Shown: positions 1 through 5,797 of the stretch, piece by piece
Layout: every line of letters begins with the position of its first letter
How positions within the stretch are numbered: position 1 is the stretch's first letter
Source of the DNA: Actinomycetota bacterium
GTDB taxonomy: Bacteria; Actinomycetota; Actinomycetes; Actinomycetales; Microbacteriaceae
Length of the DNA: 5,805 nucleotides
Direction of reading: 5' to 3'
NCBI GenBank assembly: GCA_009704605.1
Contig: WLDW01000060.1
Coordinates: forward strand, 1 to 5,805
Made by a program: the position numbers and the translations under genes
The notes under the pieces: model-generated
What the model was told of the DNA's origin: nothing
Databases searched by the model: none
What the model saw: only the letters and a program-made list of their open reading frames with translations

Positions 1-80
1 ATTGCTGCCTCTGCGCATCGAGTTAGAGCCTCGTTGTCTTGCAGCCTTAGATCCTTGCGGAACCAAAAGATCCTGCTCAT
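1..80 (-). CDS. phr: DNA photolyase / cryptochrome family, N-terminal fragment (runs off left edge)
   Basis: Reading the minus strand from the ATG at 80-78 gives 26 codons before the window ends. The peptide starts M-S-R-I-F-W-F-R-K-D-L-R-L-Q-D-N-E-A-L. The W-F-R-x-D-L-R-L-x-D-N-x-A-L pattern is the hallmark first beta strand and loop of the photolyase alpha/beta domain, which binds the antenna chromophore in deoxyribodipyrimidine photolyases. These FAD enzymes use blue or near-UV light to split cyclobutane pyrimidine dimers in DNA. The start overlaps the ctaA stop codon as ATGA, and no strong Shine-Dalgarno sequence precedes it. Translation is therefore probably coupled to ctaA, with both genes on one transcript. 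The FAD-binding domain is outside the window, so the subclass (CPD photolyase, 6-4 photolyase or cryptochrome) cannot be decided. The family assignment from the motif is firm; the gene symbol is less so. Confidence 0.88.
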   Translation of the reverse strand, partial: MSRIFWFRKDLRLQDNEALTRCAEAA

Positions 81-994
81 CTCGACGACTCGATTCCCTT
101 AAATCTTGATCGAAGGGCCAACAGCTGAAATGTCAGCAAAGAGATGATCAGTGAGGCTCCAAGCATGTGCACACCGGCGAGTAGTGCTGGTACTCCCATG
201 TTGGATTGCACCACACCCAGCACTGCCTGTAGCACAGAAACAATCAGGAGAATCCCCAAGGAAATCACAGCAGGATTGGAAGCGGGTTTGTTCGAAACGC
301 TTCTCCAAGCAAGGGCTAGAGAAAGCAACACCAGTGCGGTCATCGAGTAGGCAGGCCACGAGTGGTAATGCTGCCAAGTTTCTAGATCGAAGCCGTTTCG
401 AGGGGTGAGAGAATCTCCAGCGTGAGGACCAGCACCGGTCACGACAACACCAACAATCACTGTTACCCAGCCGACCACAAAGATCGGCCAGGCAATCAGG
501 ACTGACTGATAGCTGACTGGGTCATGCTTAGGCGAGTAAACCCGCCACACCAAAACCGAGGCAATGCTAATTAGAACTCCAGAGATCAGAAAATGAGCTC
601 CGACCACCCACGAGTTCAGGCCAGTAAGGACCGTGACGCCGCCAAGCAGTGCCTGAGCGATGATTCCTATAACTAACAGCACTGCGGGCCAGGTCAGGCC
701 AAAACGCTGAGCCCTGACGGTCCTGCGGATGACGATAAACGTGAGTCCTGCGATTATGACCAGAACGAAGGTCAGTAGTCGGTTCCCAAACTCGATTAAG
801 CCGTGGATACCCATCTCGGGAACGGACACGAAGGATTCCTCGGTGCACTTGGGCCAGGTTGGACAACCCAAGCCCGAACCCGTGAGGCGAACCAAACCAC
901 CAGTAACCACGATCAAGATCTGACTCACTAGCGACGCCCATGCGTAAGCCCTGAGTCTTGCCGGAGCAAAGATGGTGCTAAAGGGCTGAATCAA
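77..994 (-). CDS. ctaA: Heme A synthase, CtaA/COX15 family
   Basis: This 305-residue integral membrane protein has about eight predicted helices (near residues 16-37, 66-88, 101-121, 128-151, 164-188, 212-230, 242-264 and 270-294). That matches the usual 4+4 pseudo-repeat of COX15/CtaA, which oxidises the C8 methyl of heme O to make heme A for aa3-type cytochrome oxidase. The first external loop carries T-G-S-G-L-G-C-P-T-W-P-K-C, with the cysteine pair C44 and C50 typical of type-1 CtaA. Candidate heme-ligand histidines are H134 (G-A-H-F), H209 or H211 (W-Q-H-Y-H-S-W) and H276 (G-V-H-M). T-G-A-G-P-H-A-G-D near residue 190 is another family signature. The usual E-x-x-H-R motif reads E68-F-G-N71-R72, so that histidine is replaced by asparagine. 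The start is TTG: an in-frame TAG lies two codons upstream, AGGAAA sits 7 nt before the TTG, and the next methionine (61) would delete helix 1. The stop overlaps the photolyase start. Confidence 0.95.
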   Translation of the reverse strand: MIQPFSTIFAPARLRAYAWASLVSQILIVVTGGLVRLTGSGLGCPTWPKCTEESFVSVPEMGIHGLIEFGNRLLTFVLVIIAGLTFIVIRRTVRAQRFGLTWPAVLLVIGIIAQALLGGVTVLTGLNSWVVGAHFLISGVLISIASVLVWRVYSPKHDPVSYQSVLIAWPIFVVGWVTVIVGVVVTGAGPHAGDSLTPRNGFDLETWQHYHSWPAYSMTALVLLSLALAWRSVSNKPASNPAVISLGILLIVSVLQAVLGVVQSNMGVPALLAGVHMLGASLIISLLTFQLLALRSRFKGIESSR

Positions 995-1001
995 GCGCTA
1001 A

Positions 1002-1007
1002 TTTCCT
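1002..1007 (-). promoter_or_regulatory. Ribosome binding site that fixes the ctaA TTG start
   Basis: On the minus strand AGGAAA lies 7 nt upstream of the TTG at 994-992. An in-frame TAG sits between them, two codons before the TTG, so no longer version of ctaA is possible. This supports the non-ATG start. Confidence 0.7.
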
Positions 1008-1034
1008 GTCTGCTGATGCAATTTTGGGCAATGC

Positions 1035-1050
1035 TGGTAAACTTTAGCCA
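1035..1050. repeat. Interrupted inverted repeat between ctaA and sufB, possible operator
   Basis: The sequence TGGTAAACTTTAGCCA is a dyad: TGG-TAAA, a central C, then TTTA-(g)-CCA. The 7-base half-sites are perfect apart from one inserted G in the right arm. It covers the best -10-like hexamers on both strands, so a protein bound here could control both directions. Its function is inference; the arm length is short enough that chance cannot be excluded. Confidence 0.3.
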
Positions 1051-1123
1051 ATTCCAGTTTCGCATTAACTTTGGCGCGGGAATGCATGGTTGCAAGTGTG
1101 GGTTTGACCTAGATATCAACAAT

Positions 1124-1129
1124 AAGGAG
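1124..1129 (+). promoter_or_regulatory. Ribosome binding site of sufB
   Basis: AAGGAG lies 4 nt before the ATG of sufB. It is the strongest Shine-Dalgarno sequence in the operon, as expected for its first gene, and it fixes the start at 1134. Confidence 0.75.
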
Positions 1130-1133
1130 CCAA

Positions 1134-2552
1134 ATGTCTGACATCATCATTGACCGCCCCGAGCTAGATAGTCTCGGAAACTACGAATACGGCTGGTCAG
1201 ATGGCAACGACGCTGGAGCCTTCGCAAAGCGAGGCATCAGCGAGCAGGTTGTTAAAGACATTTCAGGTCTGAAAAACGAACCCGAGTGGATGCTGGACAT
1301 GCGCCTTAAGGGGTACCAGTACTTCCTCAAGAAGCCAATGCCGGCTTGGGGTTCGGATCTTTCAGGAATTGATTTTGACAACATCAAGTACTTTGTTCGT
1401 TCAACCGAAAAGCAGGCTCAGAGCTGGGAAGACCTTCCCGAAGAGATCAAAGCTACGTACGAGAAGCTCGGTATTCCAGAAGCCGAAAGACAGCGTCTTG
1501 TTGCGGGTGTTGCAGCGCAGTATGAATCTGAGGTTGTTTACCACCAGATAAACGAGGAACTTGAAAAGCAAGGTGTTCTGTTCTTGGACACCGACACCGC
1601 CTTGCGCGAGCATCCTGAGATGTTCAAGGAATACTTCGGAACTGTCATCCCTGCAGGAGATAACAAGTTCGCTGCACTAAACACTTCTGTTTGGTCTGGT
1701 GGTTCTTTTGTTTACGTGCCGAAGGGTGTTCACGTTGAGATTCCACTGCAGGCATATTTCCGAATTAACACCGAAAACATGGGTCAGTTCGAAAGAACTT
1801 TGATTATTGCCGATGAGGACTCATATGTTCACTATATCGAGGGTTGCACCGCGCCAATCTACAAATCAGACTCGTTGCACTCCGCAGTAGTTGAAATCAT
1901 CGTCAAAAAGGGTGCGCGTGTTCGCTACACCACAATCCAGAACTGGTCCAATAACGTTTACAACCTGGTAACCAAGAGGGCTATCGCGCATGAGGGTGCA
2001 ACCATGGAGTGGATCGATGGAAACATCGGTTCGAAAGTAACCATGAAGTACCCTTCGGTGATTCTTGCCGGCGAGTATGCCAGGGGAGAAACCCTTTCGG
2101 TTGCCTTCGCTGGAGAAGGTCAGCATCAAGATGCTGGAGCGAAGATGATCCATCTCGCTCCACATACCTCGTCTTCGATTGTTTCAAAGTCAATTGCACG
2201 TGGTGGCGGAAGAACCTCTTACCGCGGCGAGATCCGTGTTAATCCAGGAGCTCATCACAGCGCCAACACTGTCCGCTGCGATGCACTTTTGGTTGACACC
2301 ATCTCTAGAAGCGATACATACCCAACTGTGGATGTTCGCGAGGATGATGTATCAATGGGCCATGAGGCGACCGTCTCGCGAGTTAGCGAAGAGCAACTCT
2401 TCTACCTGCAGTCGCGGGGTATGGCCGAAGACGAAGCAATGGCCATGATCGTTCGCGGATTCATTGAACCAATTGCTAAAGAACTACCAATGGAATATGC
2501 ACTTGAGCTTAATAAGCTAATAGAAATGCAAATGGAAGGGGCTGTCGGCTAG
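1134..2552 (+). CDS. sufB: Fe-S cluster assembly scaffold protein SufB
   Basis: This 472-residue cytosolic protein is full length for the family. SufB forms the SufBC2D complex with SufC and SufD, accepts persulfide sulfur and builds nascent Fe-S clusters at the SufB-SufD interface. The N-terminal helical part (about 1-150) includes [10 protein letters not shown] (51-60), a SufB hallmark. The beta-helix core follows, with [12 protein letters not shown] at 187-198. It has only two cysteines, and both sit in conserved places. C238 in E-G-C-T-A-P corresponds to the E. coli cysteine in E-G-C-S-A-P. C382 in V-R-C-D-A-L-L corresponds to the essential E. coli Cys405. H410-E411 match E. coli His433-Glu434. 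The C-terminal D/E-Q-L-F-Y-L-x-x-R-G-M/I motif (420-430) is shared with SufD. It is the first gene of the operon, with a strong AAGGAG site. Its TAG stop overlaps the sufD GTG by one base. Confidence 0.97.
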   Translation: MSDIIIDRPELDSLGNYEYGWSDGNDAGAFAKRGISEQVVKDISGLKNEPEWMLDMRLKGYQYFLKKPMPAWGSDLSGIDFDNIKYFVRSTEKQAQSWEDLPEEIKATYEKLGIPEAERQRLVAGVAAQYESEVVYHQINEELEKQGVLFLDTDTALREHPEMFKEYFGTVIPAGDNKFAALNTSVWSGGSFVYVPKGVHVEIPLQAYFRINTENMGQFERTLIIADEDSYVHYIEGCTAPIYKSDSLHSAVVEIIVKKGARVRYTTIQNWSNNVYNLVTKRAIAHEGATMEWIDGNIGSKVTMKYPSVILAGEYARGETLSVAFAGEGQHQDAGAKMIHLAPHTSSSIVSKSIARGGGRTSYRGEIRVNPGAHHSANTVRCDALLVDTISRSDTYPTVDVREDDVSMGHEATVSRVSEEQLFYLQSRGMAEDEAMAMIVRGFIEPIAKELPMEYALELNKLIEMQMEGAVG

Positions 2553-3724
2553 TGGCAGGCGCTTCAGAGACAATCCAACACGGATTGTCAGAGCATTCTC
2601 ATGGCTTCGGGGTTCCGATTCAAACTCGATCCGAAAGAATCAAATCAATTAAGGTAGATGACTTCGCGGAGATCTCGACCCGCGAAGAGCAATGGCGTTA
2701 CATCGGCTCCGATGAGCTTGGCGGATTAGACAAGTCAGGACTGGAAGAGTTCTCCGGTGACATTACAGCCAGTACAGCTGACGGTGTCGTGACATCTTGG
2801 ATCGAATCAGATCACGCGCTTTTTGGGTCAGCTGGAATTCCAGAGGATAGGGTGTCTGCGGCGGGATGGGAAGCAGCAAAGGCCGCTTACCTGATTGCCA
2901 TTCCTGCAAACTCCTCGCCAGAACCATCTTCTATCGAAATCAAGTCACTTGTTTCGGACCCATCGGCACTGCACGTAATCGTTCACGCCGCAAAGGGTTC
3001 ACAGGCAACCGTTGTTCTACAACACAACGGTGACGCAGTTTTGTCTGAAAACATTGAAATCATCGTCGATGACGAAGCGAGCTTGACTCTTGTCAGCATT
3101 CAGGAATGGAACACGAAATCGATCCACTCATCGGCTCAGTTTGCCAAGCTAGGCAGAAACTCGAAGTTCAAGCACGTTGTGGTGTCTCTGGGTGGATCGG
3201 TAGTTCGCGTAACGCCCTCGGCGTACTTCGATGCTCCGGGTGGCGATGTGTCCCTGTTTGGGCTCTACTTTGCCGATGCTGGCCAGTATCTAGAGCACAG
3301 AATCTTTGTAGATCACTCACAGCCGAACTGTAAATCCCGCGTTACCTACAAGGGCGCACTTCAAGGCCAGAAAGCGCACACGGTCTGGGTGGGAGATGTT
3401 CTCATTCGTGCAGCTGCGGAAGGCACCGACACTTACGAGCTCAACCGCAACCTCTTGTTGACCGATGGAGCGAGAGCTGATTCGGTTCCAAACCTAGAGA
3501 TTGAAACTGGTCAGATTCAGGGTGCAGGCCACGCTAGCGCCAGCGGCAGGTTCGATGACGAGCAGCTTTTCTATCTCCAGGCTCGCGGAATTGACGAACT
3601 CGAGGCAAGGCTCCTTGTGGTTCGTGGATTCCTTATGGAGATTGTTCAGCAAATTGGAATCCCGGAATTGGAAGACAGGCTTGCGCAGGCTATTGAGAAC
3701 GAGCTCGAAGGGACCGTGAGGTAA
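2552..3724 (+). CDS. sufD: Fe-S cluster assembly protein SufD
   Basis: This 390-residue SufB paralogue is the non-catalytic partner in SufBC2D, supplying one face of the site where the cluster forms. The start is GTG, sharing its first G with the sufB stop. GGAAGGGG at 2534-2541, inside sufB, lies 10 nt upstream. The N-terminus contains H-S-H-G-F-G-V-P-I-Q-T-R-S-E-R (15-29), a typical start region for actinobacterial SufD. The core is a beta helix. Near the C-terminus G-A-G-H-A-S-A-S-G-R (324-333) places H327 at the position of E. coli SufD His360, which is needed for cluster assembly. D-D-E-Q-L-F-Y-L-Q-A-R-G-I (335-347) and V-R-G-F-L (357-361) are the shared SufB/SufD ending. The only cysteine is C260. 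The stop TAA overlaps the next ATG. The GTG start and one-base overlap suggest expression tied to sufB to keep subunit ratios, which is inference. Confidence 0.96.
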   Translation: MAGASETIQHGLSEHSHGFGVPIQTRSERIKSIKVDDFAEISTREEQWRYIGSDELGGLDKSGLEEFSGDITASTADGVVTSWIESDHALFGSAGIPEDRVSAAGWEAAKAAYLIAIPANSSPEPSSIEIKSLVSDPSALHVIVHAAKGSQATVVLQHNGDAVLSENIEIIVDDEASLTLVSIQEWNTKSIHSSAQFAKLGRNSKFKHVVVSLGGSVVRVTPSAYFDAPGGDVSLFGLYFADAGQYLEHRIFVDHSQPNCKSRVTYKGALQGQKAHTVWVGDVLIRAAAEGTDTYELNRNLLLTDGARADSVPNLEIETGQIQGAGHASASGRFDDEQLFYLQARGIDELEARLLVVRGFLMEIVQQIGIPELEDRLAQAIENELEGTVR

Positions 3725-4044
3725 TGGCTATCAGAATCTGCAACGTGGAAGACATCAAGCCGGGTAAAGCTCTACGCGTCAAAATCGGGGACGAGGCAAT
3801 TGCGCTTGTTCACACCAAAGACGGCCGCTTCAAAGCTCTTGGAGACAAGTGTTCCCATGGCGAAATTTCCCTAAGCGAGGGCTTTGTTGACAATGAGACC
3901 ATTGAGTGTTGGGCCCACGGTGCCAAGTTTTCACTTGATACTGGTGCGCCGTTATCTCTTCCCGCATATGAACCGGTAGCGACCTACGAAGTGATCGTGG
4001 AAAACGGTGAAGTGTTTATTGAAATCGACAAGGACAGTGAGTAG
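3724..4044 (+). CDS. Rieske-type [2Fe-2S] ferredoxin of the SUF operon
   Basis: This small soluble protein of 106 residues consists of a single Rieske domain. The cluster ligands are plain: C43-S-H45-G in the first box and C62-W-A-H65-G in the second, 16 residues apart. This two-Cys, two-His pattern binds a [2Fe-2S] cluster. No signal peptide or membrane anchor is present, so it differs from the Rieske subunit of the bc1 complex. It resembles the ferredoxin components of non-heme iron ring-hydroxylating dioxygenases, and databases often name it that way, but there is no oxygenase gene here. Its place between sufD and sufC is common in Actinobacteria. A role as electron donor or redox sensor for cluster assembly is plausible but unproven. 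The start ATG shares its A with the sufD stop, and GAGG lies just before it within the sufD end. Confidence 0.92.
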   Translation: MAIRICNVEDIKPGKALRVKIGDEAIALVHTKDGRFKALGDKCSHGEISLSEGFVDNETIECWAHGAKFSLDTGAPLSLPAYEPVATYEVIVENGEVFIEIDKDSE

Positions 4045-4047
4045 AAG

Positions 4048-4800
4048 ATGGCAAAGCTAGAGATAAAAAACTTGCACGTATCAGTTGATACGGACCAGGG
4101 AACCAAAGAGATTCTCAGGGGAGTGGACCTTGTTATCAATAGCGGTGAAACTCACGCTGTTATGGGTCCAAACGGCTCTGGTAAGTCGACATTGGCTTAC
4201 TCGATTGCCGGGCACCCAAAGTACCAAGTCACCAAGGGTGAGATATCGCTTGATGGCGTAAATGTTCTAGAAATGTCAGTTGATGAGCGAGCTCGAGCTG
4301 GATTGTTTCTTGCAATGCAGTATCCAGTTGAAATTCCTGGTGTTAGCGTTTCAAATTTCCTAAGAACCGCAAAGACAGCTATTGACGGCAAAGCACCAGC
4401 TCTTCGCAGCTGGATTCAGGATGTACGAGTTGCGATGGAGAATCTCAAGATGGACTCAGCCTTCACTGAGCGAAATGTAAACGAGGGTTTTTCCGGTGGG
4501 GAGAAGAAGCGTCACGAGATTCTTCAGATGGAGCTTCTAAAGCCCAAATTTGCCGTTTTGGATGAGACTGATTCTGGTTTGGATGTTGACGCACTCCGTG
4601 TTGTTGCCGAAGGCGTCAACCGCATCAAGGACTCTAATGATATTGGTGTCTTGTTGATCACTCACTACACGAGGATCTTGAAGTACATCAAACCCGATTT
4701 TGTACACGTGTTCGTTGCGGGGCAGATTGCTGAGCAAGGTGGCGCAGAGCTTGCTGAAAGACTTGAAGCCGAGGGTTACGACAGGTACGTGAACGCCTAA
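4048..4800 (+). CDS. sufC: Fe-S cluster assembly ATPase SufC
   Basis: This 250-residue ABC-type ATPase has no membrane segments and is of standard SufC length. Two copies bind SufB and SufD, and ATP hydrolysis drives the rearrangement that exposes the cluster assembly site. The motifs in order are Walker A G-P-N-G-S-G-K-S-T (40-48), the Q-loop Q91 in A-M-Q-Y-P, the signature F-S-G-G-E-K-K-R (148-155), Walker B F-A-V-L-D-E-T-D (168-175) with catalytic E173, the D-loop S-G-L-D (176-179) and the switch histidine H206 in L-I-T-H-Y. The pattern E-G-F-S-G-G-E-K-K-R-x-E-I-L-Q-M is typical of SufC rather than of transporter ATPases. It starts 3 bases after the ferredoxin stop with only a modest Shine-Dalgarno sequence, which suggests re-initiation. 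The next gene begins immediately after its TAA. Confidence 0.97.
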   Translation: MAKLEIKNLHVSVDTDQGTKEILRGVDLVINSGETHAVMGPNGSGKSTLAYSIAGHPKYQVTKGEISLDGVNVLEMSVDERARAGLFLAMQYPVEIPGVSVSNFLRTAKTAIDGKAPALRSWIQDVRVAMENLKMDSAFTERNVNEGFSGGEKKRHEILQMELLKPKFAVLDETDSGLDVDALRVVAEGVNRIKDSNDIGVLLITHYTRILKYIKPDFVHVFVAGQIAEQGGAELAERLEAEGYDRYVNA

Positions 4801-5130
4801 ATGCCAAGAGAACTAGAAGCAAGTCTTTACGACAAAGTAGAAGAGGCCCTCAAGGAAGTTATTGATCCCGAGATTGGCGTGAACATTGTTGACCTTGGAT
4901 TGATCTACGGTCTAGAAATGGCGGACGAGGACGAGTCGCTATTGATTAACATGACACTGACTTCTGCAGGTTGCCCACTTACAGATGTTCTAGAAGAGCA
5001 AACTGCAGAGGCGCTAGATGGTGTTGTTGAAGCATTCAGGATTAACTGGGTTTGGATGCCGCCTTGGGGTCCAGAGAAAATCACAGATGACGGTCGCGAG
5101 CAAATGCGCGCAATCGGATTCTCTATCTAG
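4801..5130 (+). CDS. sufT: DUF59/MIP18-family Fe-S assembly factor, SufT-like
   Basis: This 109-residue cytosolic protein is a single MIP18 (DUF59) domain. The conserved first motif D-P-E-I-G-V-N-I-V-D-L-G-L-I-Y spans residues 22-36. The conserved cysteine, the only one in the protein, is C58 in T-S-A-G-C-P-L. The C-terminal W-M-P-P-W-G-P-E-K-I (84-94 region) is also typical. Members act as accessory maturation factors that help deliver Fe-S clusters to target proteins; the actinobacterial SUF-linked members are called SufT. Its exact client set is unknown. PaaD-type DUF59 proteins of phenylacetate degradation are related, but the SUF context argues against that role. The ATG follows the sufC TAA with no gap and no clear Shine-Dalgarno sequence, so it is probably translated by re-initiation. 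Its TAG stop overlaps the stop of the convergent bioY. Confidence 0.9.
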   Translation: MPRELEASLYDKVEEALKEVIDPEIGVNIVDLGLIYGLEMADEDESLLINMTLTSAGCPLTDVLEEQTAEALDGVVEAFRINWVWMPPWGPEKITDDGREQMRAIGFSI

Positions 5131-5714
5131 TTCTTTTTCCCCAGAAACTTCCAGGCCAGGGGCAAAAGCGCGGCGGCAAGAATCATTTTTAGAACATCGC
5201 CCACAATAAATGGCACAAGACCCGCTGTGGCAACGGACGCTAGGTCATTAGCTATTCCTAGGTTCCCAAGCGCAAATGCAAGCCAAGGAAGCCCAAATAG
5301 ATAGATCACGGTGTTGGCAATAGCAAAGCTCCCCAGAACTCCAGCTACAGATTTATGCCAACCCCGCTCCGATAGCCATCCAACAACGCCGGCTGCAGCA
5401 ATGAAGCCAACCAGGTAACCAAAGGTTGGTCCAAAGCTCAAGCTAGTTGCGGCGGAGAAAACAGGTAATCCCATTGCTCCCAGGGAAAAGTATGCGATTA
5501 GTGAAATTGCGCCCCTGGTTGCTCCAAGCACAGAACCAACCAGCAATACAGCAAGGGTCTGAGCAGTAATTGGAACGGGCCACATCGGGATAACAAGCTG
5601 AGCTGCGTACGCTGTGAACACAGCGCCGGAGAGAATCAACGCAATGTTGTTTAGAGCGGATCGTGGAACAACCCGATCAACAAGTGCCGAATTGCTCGAA
5701 AGCTGAATAGTCAT
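5127..5714 (-). CDS. bioY: Biotin transporter BioY (ECF substrate-binding subunit)
   Basis: This 195-residue, very hydrophobic protein has about six membrane helices and the standard length of BioY, the membrane S component that captures biotin. Family marks visible are V-P-I-T-A-Q-T-L-A-V-L-L-V-G (47-60) followed by L-G-A-T-R-G (63-68), G-L-P-V-F (82-86), G-P-T-F-G-Y-L-V-G-F (95-104), and near the end P-F-I-V-G-D-V-L-K (168-176) with the conserved D173 and K176. The ATG at 5714-5712 has only a weak purine-rich site (AAAGAGAA) before it. BioY normally works with the ATPase BioM and the membrane subunit BioN. Neither is in the window: downstream lies the opposing SUF operon and upstream is gene-free to the edge. 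The protein may therefore use a shared ECF module or act alone. A promoter is proposed at 5749-5776. Confidence 0.95.
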   Translation of the reverse strand: MTIQLSSNSALVDRVVPRSALNNIALILSGAVFTAYAAQLVIPMWPVPITAQTLAVLLVGSVLGATRGAISLIAYFSLGAMGLPVFSAATSLSFGPTFGYLVGFIAAAGVVGWLSERGWHKSVAGVLGSFAIANTVIYLFGLPWLAFALGNLGIANDLASVATAGLVPFIVGDVLKMILAAALLPLAWKFLGKKN

Positions 5715-5748
5715 GAGATTCTCTTTTCTGCCCAGGGAAGATAAGACG

Positions 5749-5776
5749 ATTGTAGACTATTGCTTTTGTGAGCAAA
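5749..5776 (-). promoter_or_regulatory. Putative bioY promoter
   Basis: On the minus strand TACAAT (5754-5749) matches five of six bases of the -10 consensus. It is preceded at 16 nt by TTTGCT (5776-5771), or at 15 nt by TTGCTC, either giving a weak -35. Transcription would begin near 5742, leaving a leader of about 28 nt before the ATG. This is the best promoter candidate in the window, but it was called by eye only. Confidence 0.45.
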
Positions 5777-5797
5777 TGAGAGGTTTGTTGATTGCTT
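5759..5797. repeat. Direct repeat ATTGCTT upstream of bioY
   Basis: ATTGCTT occurs at 5759-5765 and again at 5791-5797. The copies start 32 bp apart, close to three helical turns. The first copy contains the left arm of the inverted repeat over the bioY -35. The rest of 5715-5805 holds no recognisable gene start or terminator. Confidence 0.3.
5760..5775. repeat. Short inverted repeat over the bioY -35 region
   Basis: TTGCT (5760-5764) and AGCAA (5771-5775) form a perfect 5-bp dyad with a 6-nt spacer. It overlaps the proposed -35 of bioY, a position suited to a repressor operator. It does not match the BirA or BioR operator patterns I know. The short arms make chance a real possibility. Confidence 0.3.

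Larger units (their letters stand above)
995..1133. promoter_or_regulatory. Divergent ctaA / sufB intergenic region
   Basis: These 139 bp separate the divergently transcribed ctaA and sufB and must hold both promoters. No gene is visible in them, and no sufR-type regulator gene lies between. The best plus-strand -10 candidate is TAAACT at 1038-1043, preceded by TG in the extended -10 position (TGGTAAACT). It would give sufB a leader of roughly 80 nt, but its -35 is poor. On the minus strand TAAAGT (1046-1041) overlaps it and could serve ctaA, again without a good -35. The two candidates form the core of the dyad listed separately. I could not recognise a known Fe, heme or redox regulator box by eye. 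Confidence 0.4.
1134..5130 (+). other. SUF iron-sulfur cluster assembly operon (sufB-sufD-Rieske-sufC-sufT)
   Basis: Five plus-strand genes are packed with almost no spacing. sufB and sufD share one base (TAGTG), sufD and the ferredoxin share one base (TAATG), sufC starts 3 bases after the ferredoxin stop, and the DUF59 gene starts directly after the sufC stop (TAAATG). This implies one transcript with coupled translation. The order matches the actinobacterial SUF system, but the sufS and sufU genes usually found between sufC and sufT, and the sufR often found before sufB, are missing. No internal promoter or terminator was seen. Confidence 0.85.

Noticed and set aside
144..408. Plus-strand open frames opposite ctaA
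   Set aside because: They lie entirely within the well-supported ctaA gene on the other strand, lack recognisable motifs and have no convincing ribosome binding site.
1104..1109. TTGACC upstream of sufB as a -35 element
   Set aside because: A -10 at normal spacing would fall on the ribosome binding site near 1127, leaving no leader. The TTGA...TCAA symmetry around it is only 10 of 16 bases.
1090..1119. TTGCAA-N18-TATCAA as a sufB promoter
   Set aside because: Transcription would start at about 1126, inside the Shine-Dalgarno sequence, and both hexamers are only 4 of 6 matches.
1866..2242. Open frames on both strands within sufB
   Set aside because: SufB is conserved along its whole length in frame; the alternatives give no recognisable protein.
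5095..5110. CGCG...CGCG hairpin as a sufT terminator
   Set aside because: It is a four-base stem inside the coding sequence, about 20 nt before the T-run, which is too weak and too far for intrinsic termination.
5131..5162. Terminator between sufT and bioY built on CCCC (5139-5142) and GGGG (5159-5162) with the T-rich stretch at 5131-5138
   Set aside because: The stem is only four base pairs with a 16-nt loop. On the plus strand the T-run precedes rather than follows it, and on the minus strand it is followed by A bases, so it is not an intrinsic terminator in either direction.
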